64,000 bases of DNA, from assembly GCA_020137815.1 (NCBI GenBank), contig CM035352.1, forward strand, positions 9,265,719-9,329,718, read 5' to 3'. The notes under the pieces are model-generated. The model was not told where the DNA came from, made no database searches, and worked only from the letters and a program-made list of their open reading frames with translations. This document shows, piece by piece, positions 48,401 through 63,400 of the stretch. This DNA comes from Hormiphora californensis. Lineage: Eukaryota > Ctenophora > Tentaculata > Cydippida > Pleurobrachiidae. A program made the translations under genes and the position numbers. Positions within the stretch are counted from its first letter, which is position 1; each line of letters begins with the position of its first letter.

Positions 48401-51400
48401 AGAGTAGCTTTCTGAGCATTTTGCGTTTTTGCCGCTCAAAATCGACCCACCCATCACTGAGATATTTTTGTTATGTTGGGAGAACTCCTGTTTAATCAGT
48501 ATGTATAAAACAGAATAGAAACAATCGTAGTGTTTTACTAACACATTCTGAATACAAGCAGTGAGGTTGACATGTCCATGCACAGAAGCAGGGCAATGCA
48601 AGCCAGCATATTAAAAATTTAAAGAATGTGTTAGTAAAACACAAGGATTGTTTCTATCCTGTTTGATAAATACTGATCCAGCAGGAATTCTCCCAACAAA
48701 ACAAAAATATCTCAGTGATGGGTGGGTCGATTTTGAGCGGCAAAAAGGCAAAATGCTCAGAGAGCTATTCTCTACTACCTACAACAAACTTGTCCAATTC
48801 TGATCCGGTCCACTCTCACTTTAAGGTGATAGTGGGAAGTGCTATAAGCGAGTAATTGCGTGCCACAATGTGTGTTAATCATTTCCTTTGTTGAATCAAC
48901 GAAGCGTGAGATGAAAGTTTTATGAAGGAGCAGACTTGTTGTTAGGCGTTGTCCGTGACGGACGGACGGACACATTTAGTTTAACCCCACGATCTGCTGA
49001 TTTCTAAACCCTGAATGATCTTTTTAGCACGTGCTAAAAACATCATCCCGGGTGAATGCCCTTTGGGCATTCACCCGGGCAGGGAAAAAATGACTAATTT
49101 ACCTATCCCGTATACAGTTAGTTTTTTGGACCATTTCGCTGTAGAGGAACACATAACAGCACAGTAATATTTTCCAACATTCTTGCTCTTGTCAAATGAG
49201 GGAATACTGTAGATGGTATCTGTGTGATCGCTACTAGCTACCCGTGTTGTCTCCAAGGTCTCCAGGTTCACTTTTGGTAGCTGAAACTCGGCATGTTTCG
49301 CCCAAGAGTTACAATCCCCCACAGCTGCCAGGACAATCTGGGAGGCAATATGAGATATAATGGAACTGTTGTTTTCGAGCAAGGAGAAAATGGAACTGTA
49401 AACTTTACAGAACAATATTGTGCTAACTGCTTACCATTTGTTCCTCTAATGAAATCGCTGCTCCTCCTGAAATACAGAATGCCTTACTACCATCTGTATT
49501 GTAAAGTATCTGTCCGGTCTCTGTGGACCAACTACCAAACCAATCAGTTGTTATACACGCTCCATCTGTCAGTGTTACCTTAGCACCAGCCGCTGCAGTA
49601 CCTGACACCTGTATAGGGGAGATCAGTGTGGAGTCATTAGTTACCCCCTAGTTACCCCCTAGTTACCCCCCTAGTGACCCCCTAGTTACCCCCTAGTTAT
49701 CCCTAGTTACCCCTAGTTGCCCCTAGTTACCCCCCTAGTTACCCCTAGTTACCCCCCTAGTGACCCCCTAGTTACCCCCTAGTTATCCCTAGTTACCCCT
49801 AGTTACCCCCTAGTTACCCCCCTAGTGACCCCCTAGTTACCCCCTAGTTACCCCTTCTTAAAGTTACCCCCTAGTTACCCCCCTAGTTACCCCTAGTTAC
49901 CCCTAGACAGTATCCAGATTGCTCGTGGAGTAGCTTTGATGAGTTTGTCAAATAAAACTTGTCTGTCACTGCTGAACAGAGTCCATAAACAAGGTTGTCT
50001 CCATCAAATGTTGGGCTGGTGAGCGGCTTGATACACAACGTAGGGTCACCCTTGTTCTTGAGCTTCCTGGACAGCGCACCACCTGAATAAATGGTACAGT
50101 TGTGAGATACCACCTGAATAAATGGTACAGTCGTGAGATACCGCCTGAATAGATGGTACAGTTGTGAGATACCACCTGAATAAATGGTACAGTTGTGAGA
50201 TACCACCTGAATAAATGGTACAGTTTTGAGATACCACCTGAATAAATGGTACAGTTGTGAGATACCGCCTGAATAAATGGTACAGTTGTGAGATACCACC
50301 TGAATAAATGGTACAGTTGTGAGATACCACCTGAATAAATGGTACAGTTTTGAGATACCACCTGAATAAATGGTACAGTTGTGAGATACCGCCTGAATAA
50401 ATGGTACAGTTGTGAGATACCACCTGAATAAATGGTACAGTTGTGAGATACCACCTGAATAAATGGTACAGTTGTGAGATACCACCTGAATAAATGGTAC
50501 AGTCGTGAGATACCGCCTGAATAAATGGTACAGTTGTGAGATACCACCTGAATAAATGGTACAGTTGTGAGATACCACCTGAATAAATGGTACAGTTTTG
50601 AGATACCACCTGAATAAATGGTACAGTTGTGAGATACCACCTGAATAAATGGTACAGTTGTGAGATACCACCTGAATAAATGGTACAGTTGTGAGATACC
50701 ACCTGAATAGATGGTACAGTCGTGAGATACCACCTGAATAAATGGTACAGTTGTGAGATACCACCTGAATAAATGGTACAGTCGTGAGATACCACCTGAA
50801 TAAATGGTACAGTTGTGAGATACCACGTACCATTAGACACCATGTACCATTAGTTAATGTAAAAATAGGATCTCAACCACCCTGGTACGATGATGAGTTG
50901 AGACAGTTAAAAAGGTCAATGGATAATTCTAGAAAAGCTTCTCTGAAGTTTCCAAATGATGTTTCCCTAAAAAATGTATTTACTTGTATGGAGGCAGAGT
51001 ACAGAAAAGCGTCAAGGGAGAAAGAAACACACTTTCTAGAACTCTCCTCCATTGATGAGTCTGCCTCTACAGCTGCAATTTCCAAAAAGTTTTTTAAACA
51101 TGTGAAATCAAAAACTAGCAGCACTAGAGTCCCTGATATAGTTCATTACGAGGATAACTCTGAAAAAAGTAGTCAACAAAAATGCAAAATGTTTAATGAT
51201 TTTTTTTGTAAACAGTTCACACAAGCCAGTACGTATAGCACACCAATTGATCTTGATAGAAACCACGATAATGATTTTAACAACGAAACTTTTCACTTTG
51301 ATGAAGTTGTAGATATATTAAGAAAATTAGATGCATCCAAGGCCACTGGCCCAGATAATATAGACGGTATAGTTTTGAAAAAATGTCACAAATCATTGGC

Positions 51401-54400
51401 ATATCCACTAGTATTAATTTTTAACAAAGTTTTTGATGAAGGGTCTATTCCAACTGAGTGGAAAAATGCAAATGTTGTGCCAGTCCACAAAAAAGGAGAT
51501 AAGTCTAATGTAGAGAATTATAGACCGATTTCTCTTACGTGTCTAATTATGAAGGTCTTCGAAAAGTTGGTTAGGGAGCGCCTGTATAGGGCTTGTCTGG
51601 AGAAAGTTACACCTCATCAGCATGGGTTCGTACCACTGAAGTCATGTACGACCCAACTGATCGAGTTTAACTGTGAGCTAGCAATAAATTTAAACCAACA
51701 CTTGCAAACAGATATTATATATTTTGATTTTCAAAAGGCTTTTGACAGCGTATCACACGATGTCATACTTGAAAAACTTAAAGTCCAGTATAACATAAAC
51801 GGTAAAATGTTGCAATTTCTTAAAGCGTACTTATCTGGACGTCGACAGAGAGTAGCATTAGATGGTGAATTCTCGGAATGGTCTAATGTTAAGAGTGGAG
51901 TCCCTCAAGGATCCATCCTCGGTCCATTCCTTTTTGTTCTATTTATAAATGATATAGTTGAGGCCATTGGGGATGAAGGAGAAACCAATATAAAGCTATA
52001 TGCAGATGATCTAAAAATCTGGAGGACGATTAAGAATGAAAATGATAGTCTCCAGCCTGATATTGATAGATTGATTGAGTGGAGTGTGAAAAATAAAATG
52101 AAGTTCCACCCTAATAAATGTAAACTTCTTAGATGTACCTTGAAGCATAAGCCTGTTAACCTAAAATATTACTTAGGAAGTAGTGAGATTCAACAATGTA
52201 CAAATGAAACTGACCTGGGGGTGATCACCAATAGAAAATTATCGCCTCTAGAACACCAAAACATGATAATTTCTAAAACGTCTCAGAGGTTAGGCCTAGT
52301 CAAGAGAACTAGTGCTCTGGTTGATTCCCCTCTAAAGAGGAGAACACTTTATGTCAGTCTTGTTAGTTCGTTGTTTGAACACTGCAGCCAGATATGGCGA
52401 CCAGTTTCAGCCTCTAGTATTGAAAAGTTCGAAAAGCTCCAAAAACGTGCATTAAAATGGATAAATAATGAAATGGAGCTCAGCTATGATTGGAAAACGT
52501 ATGTCAGTAAACTTAAACAAAGAAAGATTCTTCCTATTACCGAAAGGTTCCTTTATAATGACTTAAAACTGTTTCATAAGATATTCTACGGATCTTCATC
52601 CCTAAAACTTCCAATGTTCCTTCACAAATACATCCCTGACAGACACGACAGGCGTACAACTAGACAACAGACAAACCGGGACCAAACAGACATCATTTGC
52701 ACACATAATCCTAATATTGACGCTTTTAAACATAGTTATTTTTACCGTATCCATGTGGAATGGAATAACCTTCCGCATGACCTACGATGCCTAGATTCTC
52801 ATGATGCCTTTGTGGCCAAGCTCAAAGATTATCTCTGGAATAACATTCCAAATTCGTAAATTCGCGGCTGTGCTATTGACTTCACCTACTTTCTAAACTT
52901 TAGATCAATCTCTCCTATCTCATGGACTTCAAATTATTTATTTTTTTGGTGTGGTGTTGAAGAGTTGAAACTATACAACAAGCAATCGCACAGTCGCGAA
53001 TCTAATCACATAATTGATTACAAGACATTTACAAACAAGAATTTTGGGGGGTTGGCTAGGGAGGGGGAAATAATCAATATATATTATCTATAGTAGCCAT
53101 ATTAGATTTTGTTTATTCTATTAAAAATATACTGTATTAGTCTGTTTGTCCGTAGTGTGTGAGAACTGTCTGTGTGTGAATTTTTAGAGTATTTTGAGGT
53201 GTAAGCGCTCCGTCGATATTGACACTCCGTCAATAGGAGCCAACCGGGATATTGTCTTTATAAATATATCGATTTTTATCCTTTTCCAAATCAAAAAAAT
53301 CACCTGAATAAATGGTACAGTTGTGAGATACCACCTGAATAAATGGTACAGTTGTGAGATACCACCTGAATAAATGGTACAGTTGTGAGATACCACCTGA
53401 ATAAATGGTACAGTTGTGAGATACCACCTGAATAAATAGTACAGTTGTGAGATACCACCTGAATAAATGGTACAGTTGTGAGATACCACCTGAATAAATG
53501 GTACAGTTGTGATATACCGCCTGAATAAATGGTACAGTTGTGAGATACCACGTGAATAAATGGTACAGTTGTGAGATACCGCCTGAATATATGGTACAGT
53601 TGTGAGATACCACCTGAATAAATGGTACAGTTGTGAGATACCACCTGAATAAATGGTACAGTTGTGAGATACCACCTGAATAAATGGTACAGTTGTGAGA
53701 TACCACCTGAATAAATGGTACAGTTGTGAGATACCACCTGAATAAATGGTACAGTTGTGAGATACCGCCTGAATAAATGGTACAGTTGTGAGATACCACG
53801 TGAATAAATGGTACAGTTGTGAGATACCGCCTGAATAAATGGTACAGCTGTGAGATACCCCTAGTTACTCCTAGTTACCCCTGGTTACACCTGGTTACCT
53901 GTGTTGTCTTTGTCAAAGAACATCTTGATTGGCTGGACCCCGGCTGCAGCTGCACCATCTAACCGGCACGTGATAGCCCACGATGTGCCATTCAGCGCCT
54001 CCATAGTGTTATCAGTTGAGAAGTCGGGCTCACCAAGTGTAATATCTGCAGGAGAGAGTCGCGTTACCATGGAGTTACCATGCAGTTACCATGCAGTTAC
54101 CATGCAGTTACCATGCAGTTACCATGCAGTTACCATACAGTTACCATGCAGTTACCATGTAGTTACCATGTAGTTACCATGTAGTTACCATGGTATCTCA
54201 GTCTAGATGATTCAATAGAGGTTTAGTTCTGCTACCAATAACATACCAAGTATGACAACGCCTGCCGAGCCCGACTGGAAAGTATTTTCTCCTGAAGTTA
54301 TTTCAAGGTAGAACGCCTTGCCACTATCTTCTGCAGTCACGGATGTCTTAGTTCCCCTAACTGTAATGTCTTGCGTCCAATAAATACCCATCACCATTAT

Positions 54401-57400
54401 CTGTAATTAATTAGTTAATTTATTGGTTAATTAGTTAATTAATCTGTTATCTTTATTAGTCTCTCCCTATTATAACTTATCTCTATGATCTGCACTGAAT
54501 AAATAAAAGTTTTGTACGCGTGTTCATCCTGTGAAAAATGACTTCATTATTAATTAATTAATTAATTAATTAATTAATTAATCTAGTAAACCTCTGCGAT
54601 GTGAAGTTCAGTGGCAACGGTCTGGATCATGTAGATGTTTCCTGCATTAATACCATCTGTATTGAAAACATATTGCAGAACATTGGTAGAAGTCTTCCCT
54701 ATCATTGTTGAGCCCAGATATACCTGAAGAAAGAATAATATTATGTACAACTTGGTAGGACAGCTTCTGTTTTGTTAGGAGGTAGTTCACCCTTCAACAA
54801 CACTGTACCATATACGAGAGAATAGGTATAGTGGAGTAGAGAGATTAGGGACCAACAATTAACCGGGTATGTTTGTATCAAAAGTAGTCAGGTATATGCT
54901 TGTATCAACGCTAATTAGACGATAAATGGAGGTTTTTCCTTTACCCCTAGTTACCCCTAGTTACCACTAGTTACCCCTAGTTACCCCTAGTTACCTCTAT
55001 ATTTGTGTTAACCGACACGGAATCACGGGTTTTTAGCAGGACACCGTAAACTGTTGCCAGCTCAGGGAAGTCGATGTTCACCCAGGTCTTCTTATTGGAA
55101 TCCCTCACCACTATTGAAACACTTCCTGTGTGGAGGATAATTAGCGGCATGTTGTTAACCGTCCTAATTCGGTTACCATAGATGTTAGGGTATAGGGTTA
55201 TCGGTACCCCTAGTTACCCCCAGTTACCCCTAGCTACCCTAGTGTTAGGTATTGTTACCTCCATTCCAGGCGGGATTTGGGTTCCCATCTATTACACGTT
55301 CTGCTACACCCCCGCTTCGCGATGGGGAGGAGGTTGCTTGTCCCTTAGCTGCAACATTCTCCACTGCTTCCTTGCACCTAGTGATATATAATGGTACAGG
55401 GTGTTCATTTTGGATCTTTACAAGCGTTGGGCTTCACCCAGAAAAAAGTTGACAAGATTAGGTCATGAAACTTCATACTTGGACTATTCTATACCCTCAT
55501 TCAAGGTTCCTGGGGGTTTTGGAGCTCTAGCACCCCGGGAAGTGTGTTTTTGGCATCAAAACTACCAGAAGGAATTTTTTGCTGGTGCTGAGACTTTGCT
55601 AAAATGTTTTTTGGGTATTTTATATGTCAATCCTAAAGTTTCATAGAGATTGGATGTGTTTTTCAGACTCAAAATTTCGAAAAAAGTGGCTGGAAAGACT
55701 CAATTTTAGCCGTTTTTGAGCTGTTTTCGAGCCTTTCCAGCCACTTTTATCGAAATTTTGAGTCCGAAAAACACATCCAATCTCTATGAAACTTTAGGAT
55801 TGACATAGAAAATACCCAAAAAACATTTTAGCAAAGTCTCAGCACCAGCAAAAAATTCCTTCTGGTAGTTTTGATGCCAAAAACACACTTCCCGGGGTGC
55901 TAGAGCTCCAAAACCCCCAGGAACCTTGAATGAGGGTATGGAATGGTCCAAGTATGAAGTTTCATGACCTAATCTTGTCAACTTTTTTCTGGGTGAAGCC
56001 CAACGCTTGTAAAGATCCAAAATGAACACCCAGTATTTAGTAATGTGTGTTACCACTGCCAGCTGTCTCCTCTGTGTTCATTGTTCACTGCACTTACCAT
56101 TGGATGGTGGCAGATATGGGGGTGGGGAGGGGGGTGGAGGGGGCTCTGTGTTCATTGCTCATTGTTCACTGGGCTTACCATTGGATGGTGGCTGATATGG
56201 CATCAGCTTGGTAGGTGATATGGTAGGGTTGTGTTTTGTGGAAGAAACAGTTGCCACTTCCAGCCGCTTTTAGCGGGTAGTAGTTCACCCCAAAACACGC
56301 TGTAAAGATATTGTAACACGCTACATAACGATCAAGGTATTATAGTTGAGGAATTACCGGGATGCTCGGGGGTTTTGCCCGGTATATTGGGCTTTTGGTA
56401 AATGGTTGGTGAACAAAGTTTACTGCTCCTGCGATTTAACAAACTTTATATTTCGACTTACTGCAAGAATACTGGTACACATTGTAAGAATCGGTAGACC
56501 CCAAACCATCAGAACCACACGTGCTGGAACTGGTTGTGGAATATTTGGAACTAGCATCCGCCGCACTGTAACACAGACTTAACGTCTTTGCAGAATTCTG
56601 TTTTATCATAAACACCTTACTTCCTGAATACAAACATTGGGAATTACACACTTATATCCCGGAAAGGGGATATTATAATAGCATTACAATCATGTAGTAG
56701 TAAGATTGTAATCATGTAGTAAGATACCTGCTGCGACGGCTGCTAAATGGCACCTTCCCTTGACCGTGTAAAAGGAATAAGTTGTTCCAGGAAAGGTAAC
56801 TTTACTCTCGTCTTTATAACAACCAAGGCTTTTCAGTTCACAACTCGACCAACTAGTCTTCCCCGAGTTCTGCTCCCAACACTTGTCCATGCAGGCAGAT
56901 GCAGTTGCTGTTTCCACACTGCCGGATATTAAGCCATCAGCGTTCATTTGGATCATAGGCAGGAAGCACTTTGGGGTCTGTTCCACTTCGTTACTACCAA
57001 GTTTTAGAGTGTGGGTCATGGGGACAGTCAGCTCCTTAAGAATGGATTTATCCTAAAGGGAGTTAGGGTTAATTGGAAGTGTATACCAGTTCAGTACCAT
57101 TGTATCATTGTCTCACTACGGTGTATCTATGAGTCTTTACCAATACCATGTCAGCGTTTCAGCTTCACTTCTAGTTGGGAGATGCTATCTTCTACCTCTT
57201 TAGTCAATTGATAACTGACTTACTAATTACCTCTTCTGGTGTCGATGTCGTATTGCCCCACCAACTAGTTACTAATTATTAATTACCTCTTCTGGTGTTA
57301 ATGTCGTATTGTCCCACCAACTAATTACTAATTACTAATTACCTCTTCTGGTGTCGATGTCGTATTGTCCCACCAACTAATTACTAATTACTAATTACCT

Positions 57401-60400
57401 CTTCTGGTGTTGATGTTGTATTGTCCCACCAACTAGTTACTAATTACTAATTACCTCTTCTGGTGTTAATGTCGTATTGCCCCACCAACTAATTACTAAT
57501 TACTAATTACCTCTTCTGGTGTCGATGTCGTGTTGTCTCACCAACTAATTACTAATTACTAATTACCTCTTCTGGTGTCGATGTCGTATTGTTCCACCAA
57601 CTAATTACTAATTACTAATTACCTCTTCTGGTGTTGATGTCGTATTGTCCCACCAACTAATTACTAATTACTAATTACCTCTTCTGGTGTCGATGTCGTA
57701 TTGTTCCACCAACTAATTACTAATTACTAATTACCTCTTCTGGTGTTGATGTTGTATTGTCCCACCAACTAATTACTAATTACTAATTACCTCTTCTGGT
57801 GTCGATGTTGTATTGTCCCACCTACTAATTACTAATTACTAATTACCTCTTCTGGTGTCGATGTCGTGTTGTCCCACCAACTAATTACTAATTACTAATT
57901 ACCTCTTCTGGTGTTAATGTCGTATTGCCCCACCAACTAATTACTAATTACTAATTACCTCTTCTGGTGTCGATGTCGTGTTGTCTCACCAACTAATTAC
58001 TAATTACTAATTACCTCTTCTGGTGTCGATGTCGTGTTGTCCCACCAACTAATTACTAATTACTAATTACCTCTTCTGGTGTCGATGTCGTATTGTCCCA
58101 CCAACTAATTACTAATTACTAATTACCTCTTCTGGTGTTGATGTCGTATTGTCCCACCAACTAATTACTAATTACTAATTACCTCTTCTGGTGTCGATGT
58201 CGTATTGTCCCACCAACTAATTACTAATTACTAATTACCTCTTCTGGTGTTGATGTCGTATTGTCCCACCAACTAATTACTAATTACTAATTACCTCTTC
58301 TGGTGTCGATGTCGTATTGTCCCACCAACTAATTACTAATTACTAATTACCTCTTCTGGTGTTGATGTCGTATTGTCCCACCAACTAATTACTAAATACT
58401 AATTACCTCTTCTGGTGTCGATGTCGTATTGTCCCACCAACTAATTACTAATTACTAATTACCTCTTCTGGTGTTGATGTCGTGTTGCCCCACCAACTAA
58501 TTACTAATTACTAATTACCTCTTCTGGTGTCGATGTAGTATTGCCCCACCAACTAATTACTAATTACTAATTACCTCTTCTGGTGTCGATGTAGTATTGT
58601 CCCACCAACTAATTACTAATTACTAATTACCTCTTCTGGTGTTGATGTCGTATTGTCCCACCAACTAATTACTAATTACTAATTACCTCTTCTGGTGTCG
58701 ATGTCGTATTGTCCCACCAACTAATTACTAATTACTAATTACCTCTTCTGGTGTTGATGTCGTGTTGCCCCACCAACTAATTACTAATTACTAATTACCT
58801 CTTCTGGTGTCGATGTAGTATTGCCCCACCAACTAATTACTAATTACTAATTACCTCTTCTGGTGTTGATGTCGTGTTGTCCCACCATGCCGACTGTATT
58901 TGTGTTGGTAGCCACTGAGTGCTGACAGTTACATCAAAGGTAACATCATCTCCCACATTCCCACACCCACTCTCTGCATCTTTAAATTCTGAAGAGGAAT
59001 CATATCAACTTTAAACTCTAACGAGGGATATAATTAGCTTTTTACAATTACATATATTACTGATTTATTGTAAAACTAAACTGCTGACAATTATCTTCCT
59101 ATAGCAATGACAAATTACCAATGGTAAATATCTCCCTATATAGCAATGACAAATTACCAATGGTACGGAGGGCGATGGGTGTTGATTCCGCTCTTGATCC
59201 GGAGAGTTCCACCTTCAACTGGTAAAGACCTAGGTCTTCCTTTGTTACCGAGTCAAGAGTGTATATCAACTGGAATCCCGATGAAGTTGAAAATCTTGAT
59301 AACTGAAAAAGAGTAACAGGTCAGTTGATTCAAAACTTTATTTTACGAAACAGTAGAACAGTAAATTTTGATAATATCTTGTTCTCTGATTTAGTCTGAA
59401 ATTGAATTGTCCATAGCACGGATACATTGTCGGGTGACTCAAGTCTGAAGTTGCTAGACTGGTGTTAGTCAGACCTCGAGCCCATCTAGCTACAAACAGA
59501 CATGATAAATTAACGTGCTCCCACGAGAAGCACAAATAAACATGATAAATTAACACGTGCTCCCACGAGAAGCACAAATAAATACGGGGGGGGGGGGGTG
59601 TTCCCAGTGTTACCCTAGTCTCGTTGGTAATCTTTGTCAGGGGGTTCAACTTGTAGAGATCCCCTACTATGTTAGGAATAGTACCACTAATGGTAATCGA
59701 TAGTTTCTCTTTTTGTCCCAGTGTAGTTATCACGTATTGTCTATCCGTTGTGAAACCTGAAAAGGTGATCACGTGGATCATTGAAGACAAAATTGTAGAA
59801 ATTTAGTTTTGGGGCTTATTTTTCAGCGACCAGCACCATAAAGAAATCCATAAAATCAGTATATTTTCTGCCTCTACTTACCTATTGTACCGATTGGTAT
59901 TGCAGCACTAAGCATTACAGTGTCCTTCCCGTCAATAGACACCGTTGCAGCAGCGAATATGTTCGATTTCTCGAGGTCAGATGTAACCACAAAGGTGTAT
60001 TTATATTCCCAGTAAAGGTAAACCTTGTCAATCGCAGGAGTGTTTGTCAAAGTGGCATCTATCTTCTCTCCTGATTAGGTAGGGTGTATTAATTAGTGTA
60101 GTAAGTATAGGAAGGTAACACATGCCCTGAAGATTAGCTGATTGACCTCATTCTAGCCAGGAGGAGTAACTAATAAATCAAGCTGCTCGACCCTCTTATA
60201 ACAAGCTGTTGGTGATGTGTGTGTTGAATCTCGAGGTGTGTGTATTACCACAGCTAAATGTGTTGTTGTTGTTATGCTGTTGTGTGTAACTATAGTACCT
60301 TTACTGTTCTGCAGTTGAAAGTTTTTCCCAGTGGGGGTGTCACCAGTATCATCATACCAGTATACTGACAGTGTGGCTGTATCCCCTTGTGATCCCAGGA

Positions 60401-63400
60401 TGGCTTCTGGTGTCCACTCCCAGCCTTAGTAACGAGTTAGTTTTTAGTAACGAGTTAGTTTTTAGTAACGAGTTAGTTTTTAGTAACGAGTTAGTTTTTA
60501 GTAACGAGTTAGTTTTTAGTAACGAGTTAGTTTTTAGTAACGAGTTAGTTTTTAGTAACGAGTTAGTTTTTAGTAACGAGTTAGTTTTTAGTAACGAGTT
60601 AGTTTTTAGTAACGAGTTAGTTTTTAGTAACGAGTTAGTTTTTAGTAACGAGTTAGTTTTTAGTAACGAGTTAGTTTTTAGTAACGAGTTAGTTTTTAGT
60701 AACGAGTTAGTTTTTAGTTAGGGATAATTTTTTTAGTAACGAGTTAGTTTTTAGTAACGAGTTAGTTTTTAGTTAGGGATAATTTTAAGAAAAAATGGTT
60801 GGTCAGAAATTTCCGGTACCACCTATTTACGAGCTATTTCCCTCGATATTTCGTGTTAGTGTTATGTGCATGGTCTCACCTACCTAAGAAGGCTAGTCTG
60901 ACAGCCATTATCGCGCATGTGGGGTCCACCAGAACCCACAGTGAGTCGTGGTACGAAACATCCAGTCCCGTGGCAGTTGCTGAAAAGTTTTATGTGTTAT
61001 TGGTAAACAATCCTATCGACTATTTAGTAATATTATATTAATAAATATTTACCAATGGCCACTTTTCCGATGATTTTAGTCGTCACTTGCGCATTATCCT
61101 TATCAACGCCATTTCCTCTTTGCTTCCATTTTGCGGACGAGCTTGTAACCTGGGTGATTTAAAAAACAAATCAAATTCATATTTGGAAATAAGACAATAT
61201 ATGTAACTAGTGTACGTCCTCAGTTGGTGTATCACTGAAATATTGACTTAGAGTGCTTAAATTCTCACCGTCCCGGAAAAAGTGAAAGTTTTGTTGGCGG
61301 ATGAGAATGTCAGAACCATATCAGCTTTAGTCTCGGAACTACCAGTCGCTGGAAAGATATATAGTTTAATATAAATATGCAGGGTCCCTTTGGTAAAAAC
61401 CCAATTCGGTTTTTGAATTAAATAAAAACTTCCTAGACTACTTCCTAGACTGCTATTACTAATTTCTATGGTAGGTTTCCTACCTAAATTCCACTTCGCT
61501 AAAGCTGCAGTAACCTACCTAAATTCCATTTCGCTAAAGCCGCAGTAACCTACCTAAATTCCACTTTCCCTAAAGCTGCAGTAACCCACCTAAATTCCAC
61601 TTTGCTAATGCTGCAGTAGCGGTGGTGGAACAGCTAATGACAGCCCCTGAAGTTGCTGCTGCTGCAGTGGCGTACATAGTCGTGTTGACAAAAGCAGTCT
61701 TCCCCACCCCTATGTTGTTGTTGAGTCGGCCGCGAATCACCGGTACCGCACAGGCAGAGTCCAATGTCAAAGCTACTGTGTTAGTGGCGTCCGCTGCTGT
61801 TTTCTGCAATGGATAACATGTGAGTACTTTATAGTCTCTATCTTGATGAAGGGGGACGGGGTGGTGGTAAAGGTATGACCGTGGGTAATATTTACAAACC
61901 CCAATTGGGTCAAGTAGTTGTTATTGTGAGTTGTTACACACTCCTGAGTGAATTGTTACTTACCCCTTTTCCCACTCCTACACAATAGTTTGTGGTCCGG
62001 TGACGAAGTGTCTTGTTATCAAACATGAATTGAGCATTATCTGGAGAGAGTAATAATGTGATCAGATATCTGGAGAGAGTAATAATGGGATCAGATATTT
62101 AACATATCCCATCAATCAATTAACAATGCAATTAACAATCAGTATCTCTCTTACCTTCAAAGCACTTTGCTCCAGTGCCAATGACAATTGCAGTTCCATC
62201 CACTGGAGGATCATCCTTAGGGTACCAGCAACTCTCCTCATCCTGGGCCAGTAGTATTGGGTGCCATGATACCTCGGGATTAATACACTGGGGAGGGGAG
62301 GGAAGCCACGACCCACCAGCACTACAGTACGACAGGTGGTTGCCTGCTAGGGTCGTATAACAACTCTCTTTACATGTTACCACTGCTAATGAACCCCTTC
62401 TATTAGCCCTGGTGTAGGATACCGACTTGGTGTTCGAATCAGCTTCTGGGATCTCACAGTTACCTAGGGAACGGAGAAGCGTTTTTAAAAGATATGCAGT
62501 CACCTTTCTATTTCGCTTTTTACGGAGTAATGATCTTTGCTGTTTCATTAAACAGCTTGATTATTATACATCTACACACTTACCACTGCAAATTAAGAGA
62601 GATTGCCAGTTTCCACCGTACCCATTATGGAACCACCCAAAATATTTCATGTCAGTGTCAGGTTTCTGGCTATACCTGAGAATCAGCCCGTTAAAAACAC
62701 GCAGGTCGGTAGGAATTGTCTAGTTTATCACTGGAATAAATACTAGACACTCAGCTTGATACTAGCAAGTAGCAAGTAGCAACTAGACACCCAGCTCGAC
62801 ACTATAACAACTAGCAACTTTACTTACATTTCTGACCACTTCTTATTGAACACCTCCTTTGAATTGATTTTCACCTCCAAATTCTCAGTCTTCATGTTCA
62901 GCTCGAAATCGAAAGATTTCCAGGCAGTCAAATCCTCATTACTGAACTCAGTTCCAGACTGAACATTCGATGGATTCCTCCATATATTCTCCCATTTGTT
63001 TGTTGTTGATATATGCTCCATCCCATATACCCACGAGGTTCGGGCACGTGTTTTTCCAATATAGAAGAACGCTACTCTATCAAGAACTGGAACTAACCCT
63101 CTGCAATGGATATGACGGTGTGTTATTATCTGGAACTAACCCTCTGCAATGGATATGACGGTGTGTTATTATCTGGAACTAACCCTCTGCAATGGATATG
63201 ACGGTGTGTGTTAGAATGTTATCTAGTTGTATTTGTGATTCATGATTGATCGAGGGGCGCTATAGTGAACTGTTGTTATACCTGTCTGCAGTCTGGAAGG
63301 TCCCTTTGATACTGTCCTCGTAGCTCAACTCCAGTATGCGAGGATCAGTTGCAAATGTAGTAGCAGATGATGTGAACGGAGGGGGGTTTAGTAATACCAT

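Noticed and set aside
49883-50843. Three long overlapping minus-strand ORFs (265-316 codons) of YHLFRWYLTTVPFIQ-type repeats
   Set aside because: They are translations of the 31-bp minisatellite in all three frames; unit length not divisible by three keeps every frame open. The same holds for 53184-53799.
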